From positions 1 to 32,241 of the forward strand of contig JAFREE010000216.1 in the NCBI GenBank assembly GCA_019400425.1: DNA of 32,241 bases. The letters are read 5' to 3'. Position 1 is the first letter of the stretch, and every line of letters begins with the position of its first letter. Under the pieces are notes generated by a model. That model searched no databases. It was not told the origin of the DNA and saw only the letters and a program-made list of their open reading frames with translations. This DNA comes from Hymenochaete sp. R1 (Eukaryota > Basidiomycota > Agaricomycetes > Hymenochaetales > Hymenochaetaceae). This document shows positions 19,468-30,071 of the stretch, piece after piece. Position numbers and translations under genes: made by a program.

Positions 19468-19983
19468 TCACTGGCACACTGGCTGCTGATATGGAGTTTC
19501 TGGCGTGCGTGGACTGTCCGCTTCCCCTTTTCCGTTCAACCGCACCTCCGAACCTTCCTTCATGGTGTGCGCCCACGCCTCCTCCAGCTGTCGTTTTTCT
19601 TCCTTTCTTCGCCTCCTTTTAACGCAACAACACTTCTCTCCTTTCGACCCGAATATGACGTATGTGCCAGCGAGACTGAGCGCGACGAGTATCACGACGA
19701 TGATGGATATTCCCGCCGCTATTTGGGGGTTGACGGTGCTTTGGGATACGCTCGGACTTGCCGTCGGTTGCGTAGTACTTGCCCCGGTAACCGCATTATC
19801 TTGTGCCGTTTGGCTAGCAGACGACCCCGTCGAGGTGTCCATGATCTGCGATATGGATGAAAGCTGCTCGGGCGTGAGGTCGTGGCTGTCTGATTCGCTT
19901 GTGCAGCCGAGTGCAGCAGGTGGACACCCGCCTGAGCCGGCGTCTTCGGTGCGAGCGTACAAATGAAGTCGCAAGAGCCGCAT
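19468..19983 (-). CDS. Small single-pass membrane protein, start uncertain
   Basis: The ORF from the ATG at 19983 gives 171 aa. Its layout is an N-terminal part with two nearby cysteines (GGCPPAALGC), a Ser/Thr-rich stretch (about residues 40-75), one hydrophobic helix (AAGISIIVVILVALSLAG), a CCC plus RRRRKEEKR membrane-edge cluster, and a cytosolic tail rich in Pro and charged residues. That order resembles fungal cell-surface sensors of the Mid2/Wsc type, but no signal peptide is visible. The open frame continues upstream without another ATG. Either a first exon was missed or the gene is truncated; only about 235 bp separate it from the next gene. No family is recognised. The opposite strand is also open here but less protein-like. 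Confidence 0.5.
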   Translation of the reverse strand: MRLLRLHLYARTEDAGSGGCPPAALGCTSESDSHDLTPEQLSSISQIMDTSTGSSASQTAQDNAVTGASTTQPTASPSVSQSTVNPQIAAGISIIVVILVALSLAGTYVIFGSKGEKCCCVKRRRRKEEKRQLEEAWAHTMKEGSEVRLNGKGEADSPRTPETPYQQPVCQ

Positions 19984-20236
19984 CTCGACGTGCTTGCGCA
20001 CTACTTTCCTGGGCTTGTGGTTCTGGAGGACGACTTTCTGTGGGCTTTCGTGGTGGACGGTGGCAAGATGTTCAGTGGAGCCTTAGGGTATTTCGGCTGA
20101 CCGCCCGCCCAACCAGGCCAGCTAGCCCGAATCTCAATACTCGGTTGATTCACAGCATGATTCATTCCAGTATCAGGTTTTTTTTACGACCGGAAGTCGC
20201 AAGTCAATTGTAATTAGAGTTACAGGTAAATTCGGC

Positions 20237-21775
20237 TCATGCGACGCTCTGACCCGCCTGCAAACTCCGTGAAGAAACTATCCTTTCTCCCAGCCCGTGG
20301 GTTTCAACAGACTGCGCGCTTGACTTATCGGTGAATATCATGGGTCGGTTTACTTTTCTTCTGCATCGAAACCAGGAGTGCAGATTTTCCTGTTCATCAG
20401 ATAGGAGATAAGCACCTCTCCCTTTTGCTAAAACCCAAAAAAAACTGACCTTAGATATCCCGAAAACGAGACATGTGGCAAGAGGCACTGGAAAAAAATC
20501 ACTTTCTGGTTGTCGCAACCTGCTGCGATTTACATACTCGTTGCAATGAAGATGTACGGAAATATAGCTTTCGGATCCAAAGTTAAAATCAGAGATATAC
20601 TAAATGTACGAAGGTCAGTCTCGGAAACATTTGACAGCCAACTTGACCTCACATAAATACTAAGATGGTATAAAGTGAAAACAACCCTACGCGCAGAATA
20701 CGCTGATAAAGCACCCTGTCCGATACTTTGATTTGTTGGGCTGTTCTAAATACACGAAGGATGATATTTCCTGCGAAAGGGTTGATTAACATTCAAGAAG
20801 ATAAAAGTTTAGCGTAACAGACCTTGGAGACCCAGTATGGCGCATAAAGAGGTGATATTGAATGCACTGACTGTGTCGATGCTACGGGCTTATATGGAAG
20901 TCAAGGGTAACCTCTTTAATTAAGAAAAACTGACAGTACACTGGACCTTATCGTGCAATAGAAAACCCATTCATTGGATACCAGTCTCGAGTTGCTAGTG
21001 CTAATCTATAATAGGCCGGGCGAAACCATCAGATGCAGTGACATGACCAGAATCAAATAGATTGAGAACTCACCCCTAAGGCCAATGAAAGAAACGCAAC
21101 GAAAACAATCCAAGGAGCGAGGAGCAGCTGTAATCAGATTGACCATATATTTTCAGTAATCAGGCATGATGTTATTAACAAGACTAAGTTACGATGAGGG
21201 TATTTGCCCCTTCGTTGTACGTTATCATCCTGCGCGTAGTGTCCATCCAAAGCTGAAACCTACGTGAGAAGTCTCATATTCGATGAGCAAGGACTCTTAC
21301 CTTTAGTACCAAGCACAATACTGAGACAGCGAAGCTACAGGCGATCAGACAAAATTGATCATGGACTTGAGCAAGGTGAGCTCCCATACCCGGTGGTGCT
21401 CGCGTAAATCATGGATGCTTGGGCCAAGCAGAGTCCCAAATCCGGAGTTCTTCTATCCTGCTGACCAGCATACAGTCTGAAAGAGAGCATATGAGATGAT
21501 AGTAAAGACAATATTAATTATACTCACAAAAGTAAATTTGATGTTGCGAAAACGACCATGAATACCATGAGATTCAAAAGAGGAGGGTGACGATGCCCAA
21601 CCGTATTAGTCGCAAGCATAGTCGCAAGAACCAGAGGTAGTCCGACATGGCCTCCAACGATGTTCAGCCCAAAGAAAAAGTTCAGAAGCGTTTCCTTGTT
21701 CACTCCAAGATCGATGAGGGGTTCAGACGAGAAAACAAAAGTACGTGAGAGATTGAGATACGAACCCATTATCAA
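20237..21775 (-). CDS. Seven-helix membrane protein, paralogue B
   Basis: Eleven exons: 21528-21775, 21390-21476, 21301-21334, 21193-21252, 21074-21127, 20942-21005, 20823-20888, 20653-20770, 20538-20599, 20450-20487 and 20237-20389. They give 327 aa with all junctions in frame. It is homologous along its length to the protein at 12203-13939: LNIVGGHVGLP for LHVAGGQVGLP, AQASMIY for AQSALIH, LLLAPWIVFVAF for LVLCPPYLVLATF, LRVGLFSLYTI for LVRVGLFTAYTI, FPYIFIATMPLATCLVFG for FPYIVEASLPLVAFVLFS, and ENLHSWFRCRRK for DVIDTWLCRRRR. Exon sizes 34, 54, 62 and 38 nt are identical in the two genes. The loop between helices five and six and the cytosolic tail are shorter here. Function and ligand are unknown. 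The exact start is less certain than the rest. Confidence 0.78.
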
Positions 21776-22266
21776 GGCAAGAAGGGAGGTTTTGGTGAGG
21801 GATTGCGCTAGCGATGTTATAAGATGAGGGGATGAGCCGGCATCCTCAGTTCCCAGATGTTCAAGCTCCTATCTTTATGGAGGGGTCCACAGGGCCGTCT
21901 TCAGCTTGATGAAAACAATTCTCATGCATATGATAGGGCGATACCTCTTGTACACCATGATGATGCAGATGGAGGACAACTATCACTATTAGTATCCTAT
22001 ATTGAGATGAGATGACTCGGAGGTTGGAGAAGAAGATCAAGATGCCAGACAACGCCATGCAAAATAGAGGGAAATCGAACGTCGATCATTTTTAGAAAAG
22101 AATGATTGCCAAATCGGGTTGAAAATGTGATGACTAATCAAACACCCTTGTCTTTGAAGACAAACCTCGTTGCTAAAAAAACGAAGCCACACTCATGTCG
22201 CCCACCCCCTCCATTCCATCCTCGTCCTGACCCCCTTTTTTCTTTCAAACTACCACCACCACCACC
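21776..22266. other. Divergent promoter, seven-helix paralogue B and kinase-like gene
   Basis: About 490 bp with no supportable gene. On the right it ends in five tandem ACC triplets directly before the kinase-like start. A palindromic TTATAA near 21818 could serve the minus-strand gene. Confidence 0.45.
22252..22266 (+). repeat. (ACC)5 triplet run abutting a start codon
   Basis: Five perfect ACC triplets lead straight into ATG, giving CCACCATG, a strong eukaryotic initiation context. Such runs are prone to length change, which here would not alter the protein. Confidence 0.85.
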
Positions 22267-25200
22267 ATGACCGCGCACTACACAAAGAAGGATGTGATCA
22301 TCACCGAGAAGAGGACGTTGCAGCTAATGGCGCCTCAGCATCATGTACAACCACAACAACCGGAACCAATCCCTGAATTGCAGTTCGAACTCATGATAGA
22401 TTCTGAGGATGAGGTCTTCAGCGAGAGCGACGAGGAGGAGGATAACAATGAAGATAGTCGACAGGAGGATGGTGCGTACATTTGTATCAGAAATTTCTGG
22501 CTCGTCTTTGATCATACATGCATCTAGAAGAGCCTGCGATCAAGGTGACTGAGGACGCAGAAGACGCCTCTTCAGAAGACCCAGCTGCGGACGACTCTGT
22601 TACGAGTGACGTATCTGAAGAAGAGCACGGCGAAGGCGCGCAGTCAGAACCTAGCACACCTCCCAATTTATTTTCGATTGCTTTAACATCCGCAGTGCAA
22701 TCGTATTCTGCGCGACTGCGCCTTCAGACGTCACCGAATACCCCATCAACTTCTTCACCCTCTCCTCGACTCGTTCCCAGTCACCTTATTTCCGAATCTC
22801 CAACAAGCACGCCCGAGTTCATTGACGATGTAACGGACGAAGGAAGCGATTATTCGTCGGAGGATGCTTACGATAATGAACTCTTTATGGATCGACCCAA
22901 GTTCAGCAAGCAACAGGCGGAGACATTACTATATAATCCTTCAGGACCTTGGTCAAAATTCGCACACGAACCGATAGAGGAGCCTGTTGTGATTGCAAAG
23001 TTACACTGTGAGCTCAAATTTGTTGTGCCTCGTGTTTTATCTGCTTATTTACGTCCTTAATTTTTTTTAGCTGGGATTATGTGTGACGCTACAATAAAGC
23101 GAGGCACTCTCAAAGGGCGGCCCATCACATACATCAGCAAAACCTGGAGTCTAACGCAGACTTGGAGGGGTTTCTTTTCAGAAGTGAGTCAATCATAGCT
23201 GTACTTGCGCAAAGAAGTGTTTTGATGTTGGAATATCATTAGATGTTACTCTACTCTCACCCATCCTACCTGCGACCTCTGCAAGGTAAAGTTATCCCTC
23301 AAATAATTGGGATGTACCTTGTGGATGGTGCAATTAGTGTGGCAATGGAGCTTCCGTCGTCGTCTTTCTGGATCGAAGCTTCTCACGATATGTCGAATAG
23401 GCTCAAACGCAAATGTATTACGGCCTTTGAAGAGATTCACGCACACGGTGTTTTGCATGATGATATCGAGCTACGGCATATGCTGGTCAGTGCCGAAGGA
23501 AACGTCACAATCATCGATTTCCAGGAGAGTCGGTCCTTGGATCCTATCCCAGAGGTCGGGTTGAAAGGCACAACAAAAGAAGATTTACGTCTCGAGATGC
23601 GGAAAGTCAAATTCAAGTTGAACTTTGACGATGCGAGGCAGAAAGAGGTCGACAAACGGGTACGAGTCGTCAAAAGACGGCGCCAGTTAGCAGAACGTGC
23701 CATGCGCCTCAACCGAGGGGAAGCCGTCAATCCAATAGAAAGTATCGAGCCTGAACACCCGGACGATGTCATCAACCCAATCGTCAACTCAACCATCTGG
23801 ACGGACTGCTGGGTCGGAGATCCTTATGAACCCGAATGCTACATAGTACCCGGGCAAGATGAGGTCATGGTGAATGCAGCTGTTCAAACCTTCCTTTCTG
23901 AAGAGCTCGACCGACAGGACTCCGATGCACGTTCCAGTAGCGCGAGTTTGCCAGCGCCAGATACGATACCAAAGGCCAATCCGTCATCTACGAGCATGAG
24001 TGCCAACCCTTCTGGCGTCTTATCCGCTCCTGTAGATCTTTCAGAAGCTAAACGCAAGCGTGAAGCCACAGATGAAGGTGTCGAAGATGCACCCCCAATG
24101 AAGAAAGTTCAAAGCGCTTTAACTGCAGCTTCGGGTCCTATCGACAATCTAGCATCATCGCAAGTGTATGCTTCCCAGACCGGAAGCGCTCAAACGGAAG
24201 AAGCTCCCGAGGAGCCCGACAGCGCCGACATCATTTATGTACCATATGAGGGTTACGAAGGACCTGATGGTTTCACTATCCCGAACGTCTACAGCGCGAA
24301 TCAAGTCGCTGAGATGCGGCGCGTTTGGATCATGCAATTCAGCGTGGAGCAGTGCAAGACCGAGGGTCTACCTTATCCTTTGTCCGAGCGCTTGGAGCTC
24401 ACACCAAGCACGGACCTAGCGGAAGCGGAGCTGGGAAAGAATGGGAGGAAGAAGAAGAGGAAACCGATCACGGGTCGTGGTGCGCTGAGGCGAGCCCAGA
24501 TCGAAAGCCAGAACCCCGGCGAGAGGAAGAAGCAAGCTGCAGAGAGGAAAACACAGTATCTGAGGCAGCGACACATTCCAGGGACTGGTCTTAGCGACAG
24601 TGAGGGTGACGAGCCGATCACGCCAGCTGCTGCGAGTGAGGATGATGATGATGTCAATGAAGGCCCGAGGATCTTATCTTGGAACGAGATCCCAACGGTC
24701 GAACGTGGACGTTCGCCTCGTTTCGTCGAGCCAAATTCACCGTCAATGGCTGGTCCATCTCGCCAGCCTCCTCGCACTGCACCGTCCGTGCCTCCCAAGA
24801 GCATCATGCGACGACAGCTCAGCCCGGAAACAAAAGCTAAGCAGCGTGAATATGAAGCGTGGTTGATCAAGAAAACGCGTTCGATGATGAAGTCAGAAGA
24901 GGACTCCGATCAGGATGCCATGGCACCACCTTCTGCAAAACGCTCTCGAATCTCAAAGAGTCCCCCAACTCAACCATCATCAGAGTCACCTGTAGTGTCT
25001 GCTCCGATCAGCAGCCCACCACCCGTTGTTGCACCTACAGAAGAGAATCTAAGGCGGCACAACGCTTCTCAACGTACCCCTTCTAAAGCAAGACCTTCGC
25101 GCCACCGAGCAACGTCTCCTCCCTCCGACTCCTCCACCAACTCAACCCAGACTGTCACCGGTATCACTCACCCATCCATTGTCCCCCGCCGAGGGCGGCG

Positions 25201-25588
25201 CAATCTCGTTGAAAGACACCGCAACCGCACCCGTCATCGGGACCACAATCATCACCGTTCGGGATCCCCGGCCTCCGATATAGCTTCCGTTGGCGGTGGC
25301 TTCTCTGATCGACTACTTGAGGGTGACGATTACGAGGTTACGTATGAGGGACTACGGACGAACGTGCCAAACCCGGAGTCGCTGATGAGTGCAGATTTTA
25401 ACCCCGGGCGTTTGTTTGGGGTGTGGGTGCCGAGGGAGCTGAGGAGGAGGGATAGCGTGAGTGAGGCGGATGTGTTAGATATGGAGGAAGTAGAGAGGTT
25501 ACTTGGAGAAGTGACGGGTGGGGGGCGGGGGGAAGAGAAGAAGGGCTGGATGAAGAAGTTTGCGCAAGTATTCTCAAATGCAGGATAA
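22267..25588 (+). CDS. Protein kinase-like protein with long disordered C-terminus
   Basis: Four exons (22267-22471, 22528-23007, 23071-23183, 23243-25588) encode 1047 aa. Residues 1-200 are acidic and disordered. From about 205 to 365 there is a kinase-like fold: VVIAKLHSG at a possible first strand, a helix near RGFFSEMLLYSHP, YLVDGAISVAMEL at the hinge, and the catalytic loop HGVLHDDIELRHML (H338, D339, D340), followed by VTIIDFQES with the metal-binding Asp in IDF (D358) instead of DFG. This HxD...DF pattern occurs in small-molecule-kinase-like and RIO-like folds as well as fungal kinase-like families. After it lies a basic coiled segment (VDKRVRVVKRRRQLAERAMR), then about 600 disordered residues with several basic nuclear-type clusters and Ser-Pro sites. 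Activity is plausible but unproven. It converges with the rRNA methyltransferase gene. Confidence 0.8.
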
Positions 25589-25915
25589 CGATAGTCACGA
25601 CACGGACGAACTTATTTCTTTCTTTTTCACCTTCGGCTTCCCTTGTTCAATTTTATTTCTATCTGTTTCAATCTTTGCCTGTTCGCGTTATTATTGGTAG
25701 CCTTTTGATCAAGCTTCGTGCCGCCTTTTTTCCCCTTTGCTTTGCGTACATACGATGTATAATGTGCTCTGTGCTTGTTTGGTCTCGTTTTTCGTCCCCT
25801 CAATACTTTCACGAATCCTGATATCTTTTTGAGTGAAGATGAAAGGCAATCTCCTTTTCTGAACTACAGAGCTCTCTGGGAAAGAAAGTAAACAGCTACA
25901 TTAAGCAAAGTTAAG
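25589..25915. other. Convergent 3' region
   Basis: About 330 bp between stop codons of the kinase-like gene (+) and the rRNA methyltransferase (-). It is T-rich on the plus strand. A minus-strand open frame of 61 codons here is only a basic translation of the T-rich sequence and is not supported as a gene. Confidence 0.5.
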
Positions 25916-27182
25916 TTATCCTGAATCTCGCAAACAAAACTCCCATGTCCTGTCCTCCCCACCAGTCCCCGTTGACCCCTTTCCCCGACACCGCTCGCCT
26001 TTTGTCATCCGATGCTCATATCCTGGATAGTCACCCTTCCGGAATCGGAAACTCCGCAACTGAATGTACTGCGGGTTTGAGTTATCTTTGCTTTTGCTTT
26101 TGGTCAACATTGGAGAAGAAGAAACGGGAGGAGGCGGGGATTTGGCTAGTTTAGGGAGGTTCCTGTTGATGGAGCGTTATAAAAAAATAAACTGGTGTAA
26201 GCATGTTATGAAAGGACGAGAGGGAGGCAGTGGGAATGGACGGACCATTCAGTGTAAGGTGAGACGTTCCTTAGGGTAATGAGGACCGACCCTCGGCATT
26301 CGCCCGTATTCAGACCCGTTCTCGATTTCACCTCTTCATCAAGTTCATCTTCCAATTCCATACTAGTCCTATCGAGCGACGGATCCTCCTCATCGCTAAC
26401 CTCGCTCTCGTCCTCTTCGGTATCATTTTCAGCGGTTCGTTTTCGTTTTCGCTTTGCGTGAATGATTGGGACGGGCCCAACTTTTAGGAAGGTTGCAATG
26501 GAGCGAAGGAATCCGAGGATGATGAGCTGGTTGGAGAGGATGTTGCGGTCTTGGTCTGTTATGCCCTTTCCTGAGTAGGCCAAAGCATATGGAGAGAGAA
26601 AAATGATCAATATGTATCGATTGATTAAAGTCAGAATGAAAGCTTACCAGCATGCGGGAAGTTCCACACCACCTTATCCCACCGTCTTCCCTTCAAGCTT
26701 TTACATCTCTCCAGCGCCGTCGCATCCACCCCAAAGAGCACTTCCACACCCCTTTGCTTCAACAGCCTTACAATCTCCCGGGATTCTGGATATTTCTCGT
26801 AGCAGGAATCTTCGGAATCAAATGCAGTTGCTGTTATGTTTCGAGGCGGAAAGTACTTTAGCCGTGGGTGTGGGTAAGGTGGGACGAGGAAGGAATAGGC
26901 AAAGGAGAAGTTGCCTTCACCGATAAGGAGAATAGCGTCCGTTGGATTAAAAGGGATTGTTGAATTTTGTCGAGCATAGAATTTCGTTGGTGTGTTTCCG
27001 TCTGTCTGCACGTCAGAAATACTTCTGAGACTGCCCAGGTGCTTTGCTTTCCCTGAAGTTGTCTGTACAAGTTTCTGAACCTGAGCTTTCTGCGCAGCCT
27101 CTTTAGCTTTCTTCTCGCTGTTTTTCTTGAGACGGTTCTGTTGAGATGACAAGGCAGCTTTCAACGTCGTTTTCTTCCCCAT
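25916..27182 (-). CDS. BMT5: 25S rRNA (uridine-N3) methyltransferase, Bmt5 family (DUF2431)
   Basis: Three exons (26648-27182, 26246-26570, 25916-26162) encode 368 aa. Bmt5 of yeast methylates N3 of one uridine (U2634) in 25S rRNA in the nucleolus using S-adenosylmethionine. Evidence: a Lys-rich N-terminus (MGKKTTLKAALSSQQNRLKK) suited to nucleolar location; the DUF2431 motif I signature LLIGEGNFSFAYSF at residues 85-98; TATAFDSE; FGVDATAL; WNFPHAGKG across the first intron; DQDRNILSNQ; and LITLRNVSPYTEW. After an acidic Glu/Asp-rich insertion (about residues 215-260) the conserved end EHRMTKGER and EDRTWEF is found in exon 3. The second intron has the unusual donor GTCCGT. The gene is divergent from RAMP4 with 193 bp between starts. 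Confidence 0.93.
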
Positions 27183-27375
27183 TTTGTAAGGCCGTTGCTT
27201 GAGTAGCAGTCGCTGTATGCGTAGTGCTTGTCCTCATCGTGGTCGGGGAAAGCAAGGTCGGTCAATGGCGGCGGTGATCGACACTTTAGCCACGTCGAAA
27301 GCGCTCAGCTGCTACAGCTGCTCAACTTGAAGCTGACACGTCGCATAGGATCTCACATCTCTCCGCCAATCCACC

Positions 27376-27689
27376 ATGGTACGTTTATCCCACATTGCAT
27401 GGCTCTGTATTCCAAGGAGCTGATAATTATCCAGCCAACTCAACACGAAATTAGACAAAAGAACCAAAGCTTTGCCAAGGCTGCGCGCGAAGGACGCAAG
27501 CCCACCAAGCCTTCCAGGCAGGAGCGCATCGCGAAGCAGAGTCCCATTCCTCTCTGGGCACTCGGTGTCATCATTTTTGTCGTATGCGGGGGAGGTGAGT
27601 GCTATGCAAAGCTCAATAGCGAGGGTGAATGGCTAACGTTGTCGCTTGGAACAGTGATATTCGAGCTTGCGAGATACATATTCTTATAA
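27376..27689 (+). CDS. Stress-associated ER protein, RAMP4/SERP1 (yeast Ysy6) family
   Basis: Three exons (27376-27378, 27435-27594, 27655-27689) encode a 65-aa tail-anchored ER protein, the normal RAMP4 length. RAMP4 associates with the Sec61 translocon and helps nascent membrane proteins, mostly under ER stress. Family marks are IRQKNQSFAKAAREG near the N-terminus, a Lys/Arg-rich segment, then SPIPLWALGVIIFVVCGG opening the single C-terminal helix, finishing IFELARYIFL. The coding part of exon 1 is the ATG alone, followed directly by the donor GTACGT, so CCACC-ATG is separated from codon two by a 56-nt intron. It lies in the same window as SSS1, the other small translocon component, and converges with the histone chaperone gene. 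Confidence 0.93.
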
Positions 27690-27922
27690 TCACGCAAAGG
27701 CAATTCTTGCCAGTCTACATATGCCGCGATCAACCATCCCCCAGTTCCTGCATTTCGCGTTTTGTGTATCATATGTTGCCTCTCCTTTGTTTCAGAGCCA
27801 TTCTCGCCAACCTATCCTTATATCTCAAAAGTTTGTCCTGCTCGGGGAATATACCGTCTTTTGTTTTGTCCGTTTATTTACATTCAGAAACCAATTCTGA
27901 GGGCGAAGATGAGGGATAAGGC

Positions 27923-29874
<1,952 letters not shown>

Positions 29875-30071
29875 CTTGCTTGCCTAGGCGCTTTATTTGA
29901 CTCGAAGGTGGAAGGAAAATTCAAGGAAGGAATCCTGGTCTAAGGCGCAACGAAAGGTGGTTTGAAGCGTGACGTGTGACGACTGTGACACTTCGCGTTC
30001 GACGCGTCTCCGGAGTTGTTTGCCTCCGCCTCTTGACTTACTTCAAGTTGAACACTCAGCCTCAGGAGGAA
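29875..30071. promoter_or_regulatory. Bidirectional promoter, histone chaperone and BRCA2 homologue
   Basis: Only 197 bp separate the two divergent start codons, so both promoters must overlap. Near the BRCA2 side CGCG occurs twice within 17 bp (TTCGCG at about 29992 and ACGCGT at 30002). No TATA box is seen. Confidence 0.6.
30002..30007. promoter_or_regulatory. MCB-like ACGCGT element
   Basis: ACGCGT is the binding core of MBF-type (Mbp1/Swi6) regulators that drive G1/S genes in fungi. It lies 65 nt upstream of the BRCA2 homologue start. The motif occurs several times elsewhere in the window, including inside genes, so the single match has modest weight; its place between two genes of DNA replication and repair is what makes it plausible. 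Confidence 0.4.

Noticed and set aside
19505..19966. Plus-strand 153-codon ORF
   Set aside because: It overlaps the minus-strand single-pass protein, whose helix, basic cluster and composition are more protein-like.
21301..21476. Apparent +1 frameshift making seven-helix paralogue B a pseudogene
   Set aside because: A 55-nt intron with proper signals restores frame and matches the intron position and following exon size of paralogue A.
25627..25812. 61-codon basic minus-strand ORF
   Set aside because: It is the complement of a T-rich 3' untranslated region with no start context, domain or splice support.
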